A stretch of 64,000 nt of DNA from Perca fluviatilis. Taxonomy: Eukaryota > Chordata > Actinopteri > Perciformes > Percidae. A program made the translations under genes and the position numbers. Where the stretch lies: assembly GCF_010015445.1 (NCBI RefSeq), contig NC_053129.1:17583749-17647748 (forward strand), written 5' to 3'. Each line of letters starts with the position of its first letter. The stretch's first letter is position 1. Shown in pieces: positions 28,600-46,198 of the stretch. The notes beneath the pieces are model-generated. The model saw only the letters and a program-made list of their open reading frames with translations, made no database searches and had not been told where the DNA came from.

Positions 28600-29190
28600 A
28601 TTGTAGTAGCACATTATAATTCAATAAAAAGGCATAATATAGTATGTCAGAAAAAAGTTAGAAAAAAAGATTGTATTCTAGTATGGCATTGAATTGTTGT
28701 TAAAAAAGTAATAGTATAGTATACTATAAAAATTACTTTAAAAATTCATTACATATAGCATTACATAAAAAAGTCAGAAAAAAGTAATACTAAAGTATGC
28801 CAAATTCTATAAAAAAAGTCATAGTATAGTCATCGTAAAGGATGCCATTAAAAAAAATACATACTATGGTATGCCATTAAAAAATACATAAAACAAGTCA
28901 TACTATAGTATGCATAACAAAATATAAAAAATATAATATAATGAAAATACTATAGTATTCCATAAAAAGTCATGCCATTAAGATGTTGTTAAAGAAAGTA
29001 GTATAATGTACTATAACAATTCCTAAAAAGTTAAAGTATAGTATGTCATTAAAATTCCATAAAAAGGTCATACTATAGTATGCCATAGAAATATGATAGT
29101 ATAGTAGCCTATGCCACAAAAATGTCACACTAATGTATTTCATAAAAACCCATAGTTTAGTATGCCGTAAAAATATACTGTAGTATTTAT
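28600..29190 (-). repeat. Reverse-oriented satellite segment
   Basis: The motif now reads AAAAAGTCATAGTATAGTATG, the reverse complement of the main unit, in at least a dozen degenerate copies with ATGCCATTAAAA linkers. The array therefore ends in an inverted arm. Confidence 0.8.
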
Positions 29191-29858
29191 TTGGTGGTGA
29201 ATCAGGTTCCTGGGCTGGGTACAGCATTCAATGTAAGGTTACAGGACTTTCACAAGATGTCACTGTGCCCTTTCCCTTCATCCTAAAGGTAATTACAGCA
29301 TCACTGGGTCATCATTTAATCACAGCATTATCATTTAAAATATTCTGCTCAAGACAGTTACATACAGATATTCAACACTCATTAATTCCTGGAAGTGGAA
29401 ACTTACTGGTGTATTGTATTTTTGTTTAAAGCTTTTAATTTTCACACTTTGGGAGGTACAACACATGAGATAATGATGACTTAATCAGTTTGTATGTAAA
29501 GCTAGTCAAGTGTGACGAAAACATAAAAGCACAACCTTATTCCCAGGAACATTTGAAAGGTTGGACTATAGCAATTTTAGGGGTGTGGGAATATTTTATT
29601 TATTAAATTTACAACATATAAATACAAATGTAGTAGTATAGTTACAAATTGGCCATGTGCCATATAGGTGTCAAATGCATATCCCTATAAGTTCAAGAAA
29701 AGATTGGACTTAATCTTCATGGCCTGAATCATCCTTCGCTGTATAATCGGAACTGCATATCACTGTCCTAAGGTCCTATTGCAAAACTTAAAACTCCCAC
29801 ACATTTCGTAACAGCAGATATGACATGATGGTTTCCGACAAATTTTACTTGATATAAT
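29191..29858. other. Intergenic, no gene seen
   Basis: AT-rich, with no recognisable exon, RNA gene or terminal repeat. Confidence 0.4.
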
Positions 29859-30253
29859 TGTTACGACCCCTCCCTTTTCTGCCTGCTGTTGGCTTCTTTG
29901 GCTTTATTGGCTGAGCTGGCAGTTTGGGAGGGTTTGTTAGTTGATTGGTGGACACCTGGGTAGGCCTCAACCAAGACTATTTATTCATGTCTGATTGTTC
30001 TCTCTCTGCATTCTCTTTCTCCTAGGCTCCACATCTCCTGGTTTGGGTTTGGTTTATTTCTTTTGTTACAGTTGTCATTTGCCCACATATCTTTCACTCA
30101 CACATACATCGCACACACTACTGATAACATTGATTCCACATCTGTTTTGATTCTTTTGTGAATAGTTTGTTTACTTTATAATAAACACTTTATTGGCCTT
30201 TTAACCTGTTTGGTCTCCCCTCTTTGTCACATTAATTGAGCCGGTTTGTGACA
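29859..30253 (+). mobile_element. Probable solo LTR of a retrotransposon
   Basis: A 395-bp segment begins TGTTACGACCC and ends TTGTGACA, the TG...CA ends of an LTR, and is bounded by the 4-bp direct repeat TAAT (29855-29858 and 30254-30257). An AATAAA poly(A) word lies at about 30180, as expected inside an LTR. No internal gag/pol region or second LTR is present. Ends of this kind are common in fish Gypsy-type LTRs; the family is inferred. Confidence 0.55.
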
Positions 30254-31470
30254 TAATCTACATACAAACATTAGATCAGTTTATACAATTAAATGCATTG
30301 TTATAAATTAAACTACCCAAAAGTATATGAAGTAGTTAGAATTAGCTCCAACTCAAACAGCTACAACATTAAAATACTTCTTGCAAATATATGAATCAGC
30401 AATACTTATTGAATTATATACACTGTATAAAATAATAAGATTCTGTCACGGTCAATCTGTTGCACAATGAATACTTAACAGTTGATACTCTGAATACAAT
30501 TCATTGTTAATACTTCTGTACTTTGAATGTAAAGTACATTTTAATGGAGTGTTTTTACACTGTGGTGCTTCTTTACAAATCGCAACAAACCTATTGATTC
30601 ATTTGTTTTTATTTGCTTCGACCAACATTGTGCAAGTGTTACCTTTAGACTACCAATAGGTGTGTCTGCTGATTATATTGCCAATACTTTTCTGCTAGGT
30701 GAGCAAAACTTGGACTGCTCTGAATGTTTTTGATGAAAGAATCTTAAAACTGCATTCTATTATGCTAATTAAGCCACAGCGCTAAACCTAGATAAGCGAT
30801 ATGTGACTTTCCAAAAGATCATTTGAAAAAATACCTTGCCAAATAATCATATATGAATAGGCTATAATGATCAAGTTATTATTTGCTGACAAGTAGGCAA
30901 CCCCTAGTTTAGTTAGTTACTGAGTCATTACATAACACACAGGGTCTACACACATGCCTTTGGTGAATTTAACAAATCAAATGACAGTGGTTAAAAACAG
31001 GTCAAATTTCGGATTATATAGGACATGTCTGGACATCTAAATACATCTCCAGAATAAGTAGGCCAATCACAAACAGAGCGTTACAGGCACATGCGGCTAA
31101 ATTCTGTCAGCTGAAGCAGCAGGGCAGGTGTGACAGCTCATTCCCAAAGCATTCGTAGAAATAGGTCACGGGAACCGAGCATAACAGCAGGTGGCCACCC
31201 CGTTTGTTTTCACATGCAGTATGAGAGAAAGAGCATTATTGATTCAGGTGTATTTTATTGATGGTTACTTTATAGTGATGATCACAGCAAATAAATAAAT
31301 AAACTCATAATAACGTATAACGGCAGTTCGAAGTTATACAAAATAATTATACACAGAGAAAGATAAGCTAAATTACGGTAGTAACTCTCTATTCTGTAAC
31401 ACAACAGAGACATATTAGCCAGAACACATTGTTTCATTTTTATTAATACATTATGGACACTAACTGATAG
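30254..31470. other. Intergenic upstream of slc2a12
   Basis: AT-rich DNA without a supported gene. Composition becomes more balanced from about 31050 toward the slc2a12 promoter. Confidence 0.4.
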
Positions 31471-31600
31471 ACGAGATTGGACCAATAGGATTTCATATTG
31501 GGCGTTCTAATGCGGAATCCACGTTTTCTATTGGCGGTCTGGGTAGACATGGGCGGGGCTAACCAGGCACTTTACCAAAACAAGCTGCGTGCGTGCACCG
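31471..31600 (+). promoter_or_regulatory. slc2a12: slc2a12 promoter with NF-Y and GC boxes
   Basis: CCAAT/ATTGG words lie at 31476-31480, 31482-31486, 31497-31501 and 31530-31534, followed by a consensus GC box GGGCGGGGC at 31551-31559. No TATA box is seen. Clustered CCAAT boxes 50-100 bp before a first exon are typical of NF-Y/Sp1 promoters. The position just before the non-coding exon ending at 31715 fits. Confidence 0.65.
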
Positions 31601-31715
31601 ACACTGGTAACATAGTTGGGAGCAGTGAAGAAGTAGTCGGACAAGTCTGGGATAGAAAGCGAATGGACCGATAAATACCAGTCAGCTAACAACAGAGACA
31701 CTGCCGGGACGTCAG
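31601..31715 (+). other. slc2a12: slc2a12 non-coding exon 1
   Basis: Inferred 5' UTR exon ending at a GTAGG donor (GTCAG|GTAGG, 31715/31716). The next exon begins after TTAG at 32095 and carries the ATG. The upstream limit is only approximate. Confidence 0.5.
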
Positions 31716-32107
31716 GTAGGAATCTGTACGTGGTTAACTTATACTTGTTTACTGAAACGTCTTGCGAAACACGCTTAAGTTGTACGTAAATAGTGCAAGC
31801 CCATACTTTCTCAGTACTTGTCCGTATGTTAAAGAAAGCTGCTAAGTTTGGTGTTTGCTATGAAAACGTAGTGCTTTCCTTGTTGGTCTTTGGTTTCTGG
31901 CCTCCACAAAATGTAGGCCTATTGCATTCAAATCAGGGACATTCAGGGGACAGAAAAACTGAAAACACACTATAAACGTTTGTCTTTGTGCAAAACGAGT
32001 AAGGTCTGTTAGATGTTAATTTCATGTTTATTTCACACAATTAATGATGTTATTTTTGTTTGAATGTGTTGGTTTGTATCTGTTTTACCTGTTAGAGGTG
32101 GTTAACG

Positions 32108-38044
<5,937 letters not shown>

Positions 38045-38525
38045 CTTTTTTGTTTAACAGAGCACAACTGTACACCTCACCTGAAGATGAGTCAAGAGCA
38101 AGGATCAACAAGGACAATATATTAGCACTGTTAAGAATTTGGGGTACAACTGGTACATCTCACCCACATCTGTACGTTGCTGCAGTTCCAGCTGATTCCT
38201 GTAATGAGGTCTGTGTCACGTATACTGTAGGTCCTTCTAGCTACATGCTGTATGTAACAGAAGAAATCAACAGGATAGGAATGGGGTAAATTACATATGC
38301 AGGAAAGAACTAAATAATGCCGAAGTATTTGTGAATTTTCTCAAATGAGGATTTCTCAGGGATCACTCTTGCTTGTTAAAAGCCAGTAAAGAAAGGTAAA
38401 CAATAGGGATTAATTATGTGATTACACAAAATATAGATTATTTAATTCCTTCCTTACTTTACCTCTCCATTTAAACATACAGCTCCAATAATGCAGAAAG
38501 GAATAAACTCCAGAATCAATGGACT
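38045..38525 (+). other. slc2a12: slc2a12 3' UTR, proximal poly(A) signal
   Basis: Follows the TGA at 38042-38044. The first canonical AATAAA is at 38502-38507. Another at 40048-40053 could define a longer 3' UTR; which is used cannot be told from sequence. Confidence 0.5.
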
Positions 38526-40529
38526 TCCCACCAGCCAGTAGAACTGATGAGGCCCCTTTGGATGAATGTGCAAACTGTACTACTAGACATTTTTAATTTT
38601 TTTCCATTTTGACCTGACATTGTGATGATCGACGTATCACAGGGAAATCAAAGGTGCACTAAACAATCAGACACTAATCACTTTAAATGTATGTGTATCT
38701 AACATGTTTTTAAATTGCAAAGAAATTCCTTTAACATGACATTTGTATGCTGCTCCCTGTCAAATGTAATGTAATAATACTAACAGGGCTCAAACCAGAC
38801 ATGTCAGTTATGCTACAAAACACACTCTAATCTACATTGTGATAGAAATATGGATAAAGGCCACAGTAGTCTAACAATAGTAAGAGTCCTGTGTCTCCTC
38901 TTTTACATTTTAGTTGAACGAGCGACAAACAAAATTATGAATCAGTTTTACTGTATGCCTGGCTGCTGAATCCTAAAAAAACAGCAGTTGGGCAAAGAAA
39001 TACTAAAATAATCAGGTCCGTTAGTAATATTGGCCAGCGTATAACTAGTACTGTTGTAGTGTAAGAAGTGTGAAAATGTATGTTTTTTTTTTTTTTACTC
39101 GTGTCAGTGATGCCAAACTTATAGTGGGATGTTTTACTGCAAGACAGAATGTCTTGTGTGGCCCTGTTCATTCTCAGATCTGCACTTTGATACCTTTCCT
39201 GATCTTTTCTTAATGTTGGAACATGTAGACTGGTTTTAGTAGTCTGTCACAACACTGAAAAGCTTGGATAACTATTGAAAGTGTTTCACTCCACCTGTAA
39301 TCAGGGAATGCTTTGGACAAAAAGATGAAAAGATTAACATGAGAGTAAAACAAAGTGACCAGTAGTCCTGTGGTGGTCTGTGTTATCATGAACCTTTATT
39401 TTTATACAAAATACAAAATTCTGAACGAGTGTCACACATTTTCAGGTGACACTGGTTCATCCCACATACTTGAGACATTTACATTTTTATCAACATCTTT
39501 TCAATCAGATGCCTTTATTATATACATACCTCTACGTTGCCTGTCATTTTTTTCCTATTTAAAAACACTTAAGCATTGTTTGTTTTTGTTGTTAAGGATA
39601 AAGGTTATTCTAGGGTTTATTTTTCAGACCGTTCAGGCACTGGCTAATGCTGTAAGCATGGCCTCTTTGAACACTGCATGGTCTTATGTTGCTTCAAAAA
39701 CTAAAATGAATGTACTGCCAAACCTCTTGACGGGTGACAGTGCTGAGTTAGCCGCCATACAAGTTTGTATGACTTAACTATATGGCTGCTTTTGTAATTA
39801 TGAATTATTTACTTAAACATTACAATCTAATGAGTTTGTGACTTTGTCCTGTGCCTTTCCAGCAATTTCCTAATACCAATTGTGTTTGTTAACTTTATTA
39901 CTGGCCTACTTAAACGCTCATTTTGAATTCTTTGCCTTGTCTCAGGACCACTATAGTCTGGGACTAACCAGTAGCTGTGTTCAGTGAAAGCAAGTGTGAG
40001 GGGTGGGGGGTGGGGGTGTCTGTGGCTCAACAATGCACCACCTGAAAAATAAAATATACCTGAACCCTTCAAAAATTTTCATTACATTCCAAAAACATTT
40101 ACGACATCGATCTTGTTCTGTACATTGTCCAGTTTTGAAAAAACTTTCATATTTGCCTTGTGTTTAAAACCATTATTAGGAAATGTCGAGAAATGAAATA
40201 AGTTGAGAAACAAGAACACATTTATAGTGAACTCACAACCAAACTAAGTAAGGAAATGTGACAAACCAACAATTAAAATAGACAGAGATAAATGCATATT
40301 GTGAGGGGATTTGTGCATCTGCATAAGGACCTGCTCTTACTTGGTGTACTTACTGTATGTGTGACAGCCCAGACTCGGTCTGTGTTTTGACTGCTGTTAT
40401 TCTCTATGGGCAAAAATATGGGTAATACAGTTGATGCCTTGATATTTGCGTTAACACGTCTATAATTAAGCCATGGACGGAGATTCTTCTAGAGAACGTG
40501 GCAAATGGGACGACTTCTTGTATATAGGG
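38526..40529. other. Convergent 3' region between slc2a12 and tbpl1
   Basis: No supported gene. The 140-codon plus frame at 39355-39777 has no recognisable domain and lies in AT-rich sequence. The region may include an extended slc2a12 3' UTR (AATAAA at 40048) or the tbpl1 3' end. Confidence 0.4.
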
Positions 40530-41061
40530 TTAAAGGTGAGGCTTCTCAGTGCTCATATTATGCTTTTTTGGCATTTCCCCTTTCCTTTACTGTGTTATAT
40601 ATCTTTTTTTGTGCATGTAATAGGCTTCCAAAGTGAAAAAGCCCAAAGTCAACCCCAAAGGGACTTACCATCTCCAACAGAAAACACTGTTCACAAACTG
40701 CTCCAAACAGCTCTGTTGTAGTCCAGCCTTTACTTCTGTGACGAACGTGCGTCACTTTGTAACACGTTATAATGCTCGCCTAGCTGCTAGCATAGCGCGC
40801 CCTCATACTCTGCAACTGACTAGCTAGCAGTGCTTACCTAGGTACTGCACATGTGCGACTCCCTACAAAGATGGAACAGATGTGAGATGTCTCACTCTGT
40901 AGCTAAAACAGAGAGCTCAACACACAGGGTGAAAAGAGGAGCTGCAGCAATGTGCAGTACAACAAGTTTTTTTTTTTTAATTAAAACCATGTAAACCTAT
41001 TCTGATATAACCTCTAAATACAATTATGAACCTGAAAATGAGCATAATATGAGCACCTTAA
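40530..41061. mobile_element. Non-autonomous TIR DNA transposon
   Basis: The left end TTAAAGGTG...TGCTCATATTATGC and the right end GCATAATATGAGCACCTTAA are inverted repeats, the left one interrupted by about 11 bp. The interior has no coding capacity. Similar sequences ending in AAAATGAGCATAATATG are familiar as abundant short fish DNA transposons; superfamily not determined. Confidence 0.55.
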
Positions 41062-41508
41062 CATACTGACTCTTCGCAATGGTCACAACGGTAAGCGTTA
41101 AAATGGTTAGATAGTTGAAAACTGGTCTTCTGTGTGCATGCAAAAACACCCAGAGCTAATTAAGAGCAGATAACTTCCAACCCTTTCAGTGTCAGTCAAG
41201 TTTAAAAGGAGCAGTTTCCGCTGAAGGATTTGATGTTTGAAAGACGTACTTGCGAGTTTAGGCTGTTAAAATCACAAGAGCCACACAATCCACAACATCA
41301 ATAACATTTTGTGAGAGGGACACTTTAAGACTCCAACTAGGGTTGTTGATATCCAGTCCGTTCATTGTGTTAGAAGTTTGTGGCTGTTTGCCGCACAGCG
41401 ATAAAATCAAGCAAGTAAATCCAACGAGAAGTTGCTTCCTCACTTGTAACAAACGAATCAGATGTGCCATCTCTTTCCGCCATTCCCACCATCTTGGACT
41501 TTTTTCTT

Positions 41509-44500
41509 CTATTTGTAGCGGGGTTTCTGACACTCGAACAGTAGTGGGTAGACCTGCTCAACAGCTGTGGCCACATTCTGTACATTTGGTCCTGAATAAT
41601 GGGATAGAGAGAAGCGGGGTTGGGATGAGAGCATACGAAAATAAATGACAAAAACAGAGAAAAAACAATAACCCCACATTCAGACAAATTGAGAATCGCA
41701 GATACCATCACGACAGTCGTTTGGGCCATGTTTAGCCTAATCCATGACACAAAGAGGGCATATTTCACTCAGTAAAATTCCTTGAGGAATTGGGTTATTT
41801 ACAAACCCCTTTTCTGGTTCTAACAGACCATAAAAGTCCATTATGACAACGTGACCTCAATCCCTTACGCTGGTGTGCCCTCTATGTGTACGTAAAGGAG
41901 GGCGAGAGAGGTTACTGTCTGAATGTTTGTGTGTAGGAATGTAAATGTGAGAGGTACCTGTAACTGTGATGCTGCCAGTAGAGAACACCTGTATAGTAGC
42001 CTTGATATGTTTGATCCTGTACGTGGCAGCAGGATGGAGCTCTGGTTCATAACTGACAAACACAAACAAACACATTGTTAAGTATCGTACACTAAAGGCT
42101 TTCAGCACATATATCTCAAAACAAGTACATATACAGCTTTGAGGTTTGTTTTACATGATGCCAGCAGTACTCCATATGTTGTCACATAAACAAGTGAATC
42201 AGAGGCTGGCCACACCAACACTAGGACTGGGTATCGTTAAAAAAAATTCCGATACCGTGAATTCCTGAATTTTTACGATACCAATTTTATAAAAATCCAT
42301 TTTAACTAAAAGAAATAACATTTCGTTACTTTTTTTTTTCTCCAGCTCCTTCACACCTATGGTGACGCACACTGTAGTCAAGCCTCTCAAAATACAAAAC
42401 ACACATTTGAGCCCCGTCTGAGCTTTTCCTGCCTGCCCTTTACGACATAACGTTAGACAGCCAATCACAAGCATTGTTAGATCATGGTAGAAACATGCTG
42501 CATGCTTATTGGCTCACTGACGCTGATGAGATTTAGGCTATGTTTAGACGTTAATGATCTGAAGAGAAAACGCAAAAGTGGCGTTGCGTTCTCACTTTTT
42601 ATTCTGCGTTTAGACGAGCGTTTTGGAGGGGGGGGGGATGTGCATACATATGGTGACGCAAAAGTGTGTGAAATTCAATGTAGTATGCACACCAGGCGGC
42701 TAGGTGGTAGTGTGAAGCACTGCCACACAACACCGCCAAGTCCGCGCGCCTGCGTAGAACCTTCCTTCTACTTCTCTCCCTCTCCTCTCCTTAGTAGCGC
42801 AAAACCAAAGCGAAGTGAACAACAAAAGCTGACAATTTTGTCTGGACAGACGAGAAGGTGGAGCTATTGCTCCAAACAACCTTAGATTACAAAGGCACAA
42901 CAGGGCGTGGACTGGGAGTCAAAATATATGTCAAAATATATAGACATATGGATCGAATTTCTTCAGCAGCATCCTGTACCTGGAGGGTACACGAGAAAGA
43001 CGCTATCTGTAAAAGTCTGATATCATCAAAGCTGAAAGCCATCCGGACCAAGTATAAGTAGGCTGTGTATACCCAACTAAGTAGGCTGTGTATACCCAAC
43101 GGCGGAGTTGCCATGGGCGAGTAATCACTCTATATTTGATTTATGTAATGAAATATGGGGTGCCACCGTAAGCAGATCGGAGCAGTCTTTTGCGTTTTTA
43201 CCCTTTAGACGGGAAGGCGACGGTGGAGCGTTTTTAAGATTTCCACTCTGGAGGGTGGTTTCACTTTTTTGCGTTTTTAGGCCCCAAAAACGCCTTCGCC
43301 GTCTAAACGAAAGGCACATCTGATAAAATATTTTGTCGTTTTCACCCGCGAGCGTTGTCGTGTAAACTGGGCCTTACTCCTTAGGTATTGTAATTTGGTA
43401 TTGAATGACAAGGCATTTTTCAATACTCGATCGCTGCCTTATAGTATGGAAGTTCAGTACCCAGCCCTAACGAACACACACCAACATCTTCTGTCTGCTT
43501 GTGGCGCCCAATGCATTCTAAAGCTGACCAGTGCTCCCACCACTAGAGGTCATCCTGTCCATGAAAATAGTGAATCACTAAAAGTAAAAAGTGTAACATT
43601 TTAAACAGGGCTATTTACTTCATAATACATGTATTAAGGGGTCTCTGGTAAAGCTAAATCGTTAATGACAATATAGGTACTTATGACATTGATCTGTATA
43701 TTTTAATATACAAGAAATATGGAACAAAAAAAATCAATGAACCAAAATGAGCTTTATAAAACTTTCTGGACTGACATCTGAGGGGTCTGTACTGCGACAG
43801 GAGGAAAAATCAGTACAATTGATTATTTCTAAACACTGCTCTGGCCGATCTGGATGCTGATAAAAGTGAGGATTTTAATGAGTGTGATGATGGTGGTTGT
43901 GATGTATAATACTGTTTTTACCTGGCAATGGGTCGGTTGTTCTTAGTAAAGTCTATGAGGTGGATTGCAAACGGCATGGAGCAAACTGCCAGGACATTCA
44001 CAACTTTGAAGGCTGAAAATCTCACCTGAACACACAAACATGCACAGACACACATATGAATGAATTTATACTTACACACTTTCACATTAAAGGAGGACAG
44101 TTGTCTTTCAATCTTGGTCTCATGGCCTCAGTGTTGGTAAATCTACCTATAAGTTAGCTTCATTTGTACTCACTCCAGTTATTGCAGAAGTATAAGCAAA
44201 TATAAAGCACAGATAGCAGCGAACCTGCAGATAACATGCTGCTGTTTTGTTTACGATTCAGGAGAGGTGACCTGGCTAAACCAAATGAGAATTCAATGGA
44301 AAAATAATCATGTACACACAGTCAGTATCTTTGTGTTCATGAAAGAGCTGCTTTAACGCCTGACCCCGATTTTCGGCTGGGCGCGTCTGTGCTGCGTTCC
44401 GGCTGCGCCGCGGTTTTATTCGGTCCTCCACCGCGCGCCATACCTCACTGACTCGCAGATTTTATTGTCTCTACAAGTACTTGAAAGAACAATCACGTGT

Positions 44501-45535
44501 GTTTAAGCTAGTATCTACCTTCCACTCCAAGCACTCCTAAAATTAAACTCCATGCATTCTCTTTTCTGGTGTTACAAAAAAGGATTTGTGATGTCTATTA
44601 GGTGTTTCCACCTCAAGATGAATCTCTCGACGTCCATGGTGTTGTAGAGGAGAAATATACAATATTGGGGGGGGGGTCTTTTGGTAAATTGACTGGATGC
44701 CACTGCTGTTTCACTTCCTGCCCGGCTGTTCGAACGGCCCGCGGATCGTGGTAAAATAGACCTGTCGCGTATCTTTAGCGGAGCGGAGAGCTGCTTCACA
44801 CACGCTTCTGGGACACGCTGTGTCGCGGGTGGTGGAATATCAAGCATTGACTTGAATGGCTGCAATTGCTCGCACCGCCTCCGGAAGACCGGTGAAAAAT
44901 AGGGGTCAGTCTTCTTGGCACAAATTTATTCTTATTATACTAATCTACAGCCAGGCATACTGTCTACAAATAGGACAATACGACCAGGATTGTAAAAAAA
45001 AACTCAGCTAAAATCCCCTGAAACAACAGGTGCTTTCTTATAGACCTATTACTTGAGTCAATATTTACATTGTTACAAATATAACTTTTTTCAACACATA
45101 TTGAAATATAGTGATTGTGACAAACATTTCTAAACGTTTCTGTCTAATACTACAATTCAATTACTCTTAGAATTCTCCACAAAATTACTTCTGAAATACT
45201 CAAGAACATGAAGTGTAAATGTCAGTTCCAGGTTGAATTTATATTTCCATGCAAGACTTGAACCTTAACTAGACAATGTGAAATGCAAACCTTAAATCAA
45301 TGTTAAGCCTTATATAAGCCCTGTATCTGCATTGATATTCATGTTTCTGCATGATTTTCCAAAAAGTGGCATCTGTTATGATGCTGTTAACTAACAGTTA
45401 TGCTCACCTTGAAGCCCAGTTTCTGCAGAAGGCGTGCTAACCTGCGAGCACCCAGCTTTGCGTCATCCTCACTGAACAAAAGAGGGGAGCAAAGAGTCAG
45501 TGGTATACATACTGTATTATGGTTTTGGCATGTAA

Positions 45536-45567
<32 letters not shown>

Positions 45568-46198
45568 GGTGAGACAAATCGTAATGCCTCTGCATTACTG
45601 GCAACTGATGGAGGATCTTGCTCCAAAAATCAGCTGAAGACAACATTATTGCAACAACAACAGAGAGGCAAGACATCAGCAAGCAGCATTTCTTTCACCA
45701 GAGAAAATGAACAGGCCTTTGGCAACAGCAAGTCCATTTGTTATGTGTAGTTGCAGATTTTATTTACTGACTTCTAGTCAGTTAATGGTTTGTGTGTGTT
45801 TCATGTACAGAGTGTCTACCTTGTTGCTCCAGTGCAGATGATTTTCCCTGAGGACCAGATTGAGGCTGTTATCTTGGGTTTACGAAGCTTCATCAGGACT
45901 TTCTAAAAAATAAAAAGTGGTCAAAACTGTAATGCTGCCAACATGACCCATATCATAAGTGCAGTAAAGCTGTACATAATCAAAATAAAGGTGAGCTGTT
46001 TTTTTTGTTTTGTTTTTATCTCCACATGTAGAATCTCCTTCCCTCTTTCTTTGATATCCTTACCCCTACTTCCGGCTTATAGATGACATTGGTTCCCTCT
46101 AAGGCAATGGTGCGCAGGTTGAGGTGGCACCTGGTCCTGAAGGTTGCCACCACATTGGTGATAATGATATCAAGTGCTTCGTCATTGCTGGAATCCAT
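41509..46198 (-). CDS. tbpl1: TBP-like protein 1 (TBPL1/TRF2/TLF)
   Basis: TATA-binding-protein paralogue that works with TFIIA/TFIIB at TATA-less promoters; needed for spermiogenesis in mouse and for early development in frog and fish. Coding exons in transcript order: 46198-46064, 45902-45820, 45471-45408, 44025-43922, 42052-41958, 41591-41509. They total 564 nt, 187 residues (human 186). Residues 1-45 begin MDSSNDEALDIIITNVV and run through RTRCHLNLRTIALEG; exon 2 has KVLMKLRKPKITASIWSSGK; exon 3 GARRLARLLQKLGFK; exon 4 FKVVNVLAVCSMPFAI; exon 5 SYEPELHPAATYRIK and FSTGSITVTG. These are the two saddle repeats of the TBP core. The N-terminal TBP-specific tail is absent, as in TBPL1. The start is chosen by homology; an in-frame Met 15 codons upstream is not conserved. 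The C-terminus (ECQKPRYK) differs from the mammalian tail. The gene is convergent with slc2a12. Confidence 0.95.
42536..43373 (+). mobile_element. Harbinger-like element nested in another transposon
   Basis: 838 bp with ends GGCTATGTTTAGACG and (reverse complement) GGCCCAGTTTACACG, flanked by the 3-bp duplication TTA (42533-42535, 43374-43376). A 3-bp TWA duplication is the PIF/Harbinger signature. It carries a broken Myb-like frame but no transposase. Confidence 0.65.
42840..43185 (+). pseudogene. Broken Myb/SANT-like protein of a Harbinger-type element
   Basis: The frame begins VWTDEKVELLLQTTLDYK and ends ISSKLKAIRTKYK before a TAG at 43059-43061. A W-T-D-E-x-V-E-L-L-L start and a KLKAIRxKYR finish are what I recall from fish Harbinger-associated Myb-like proteins, which bind transposon ends and help the DDE transposase. 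The reading breaks at the TAG, followed by a 22-bp tandem duplication (about 43057-43100). Further on, in another frame, FDLCNEIWGATVS (about 43134-43172) matches the next expected block. It is a decayed copy and not a host gene. Confidence 0.6.
44360..44909. mobile_element. Non-autonomous TIR transposon in a tbpl1 intron
   Basis: Ends CTGACCCCGATTTTCGGCTGG and (reverse complement) CTGACCCCTATTTTTCACCGG are inverted repeats. The body is GC-rich at both ends and has no transposase. No convincing target duplication was seen. Confidence 0.5.
45536..45567. repeat. (TAA)n microsatellite
   Basis: About ten TAA units in the tbpl1 intron between exons 2 and 3. Confidence 0.95.

Larger units (their letters stand above)
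42224..43466. mobile_element. TIR DNA transposon in a tbpl1 intron, with nested insert
   Basis: The left end GGACTGGGTATCG and the right end (reverse complement GGCTGGGTACTG) form terminal inverted repeats, flanked by a CTA on each side (42221-42223, 43467-43469). Its own sequence is about 400 bp, split by the Harbinger-like insertion at 42536-43373. It is non-autonomous; superfamily uncertain. Confidence 0.55.

Noticed and set aside
29859..30253. Endogenous retrovirus
   Set aside because: Only one LTR-like unit, with no gag, pol or env; treated as a solo retrotransposon LTR.
39355..39777. 140-codon plus-strand frame downstream of slc2a12
   Set aside because: No domain, AT-rich, and no promoter or splice evidence; more likely 3' flank.
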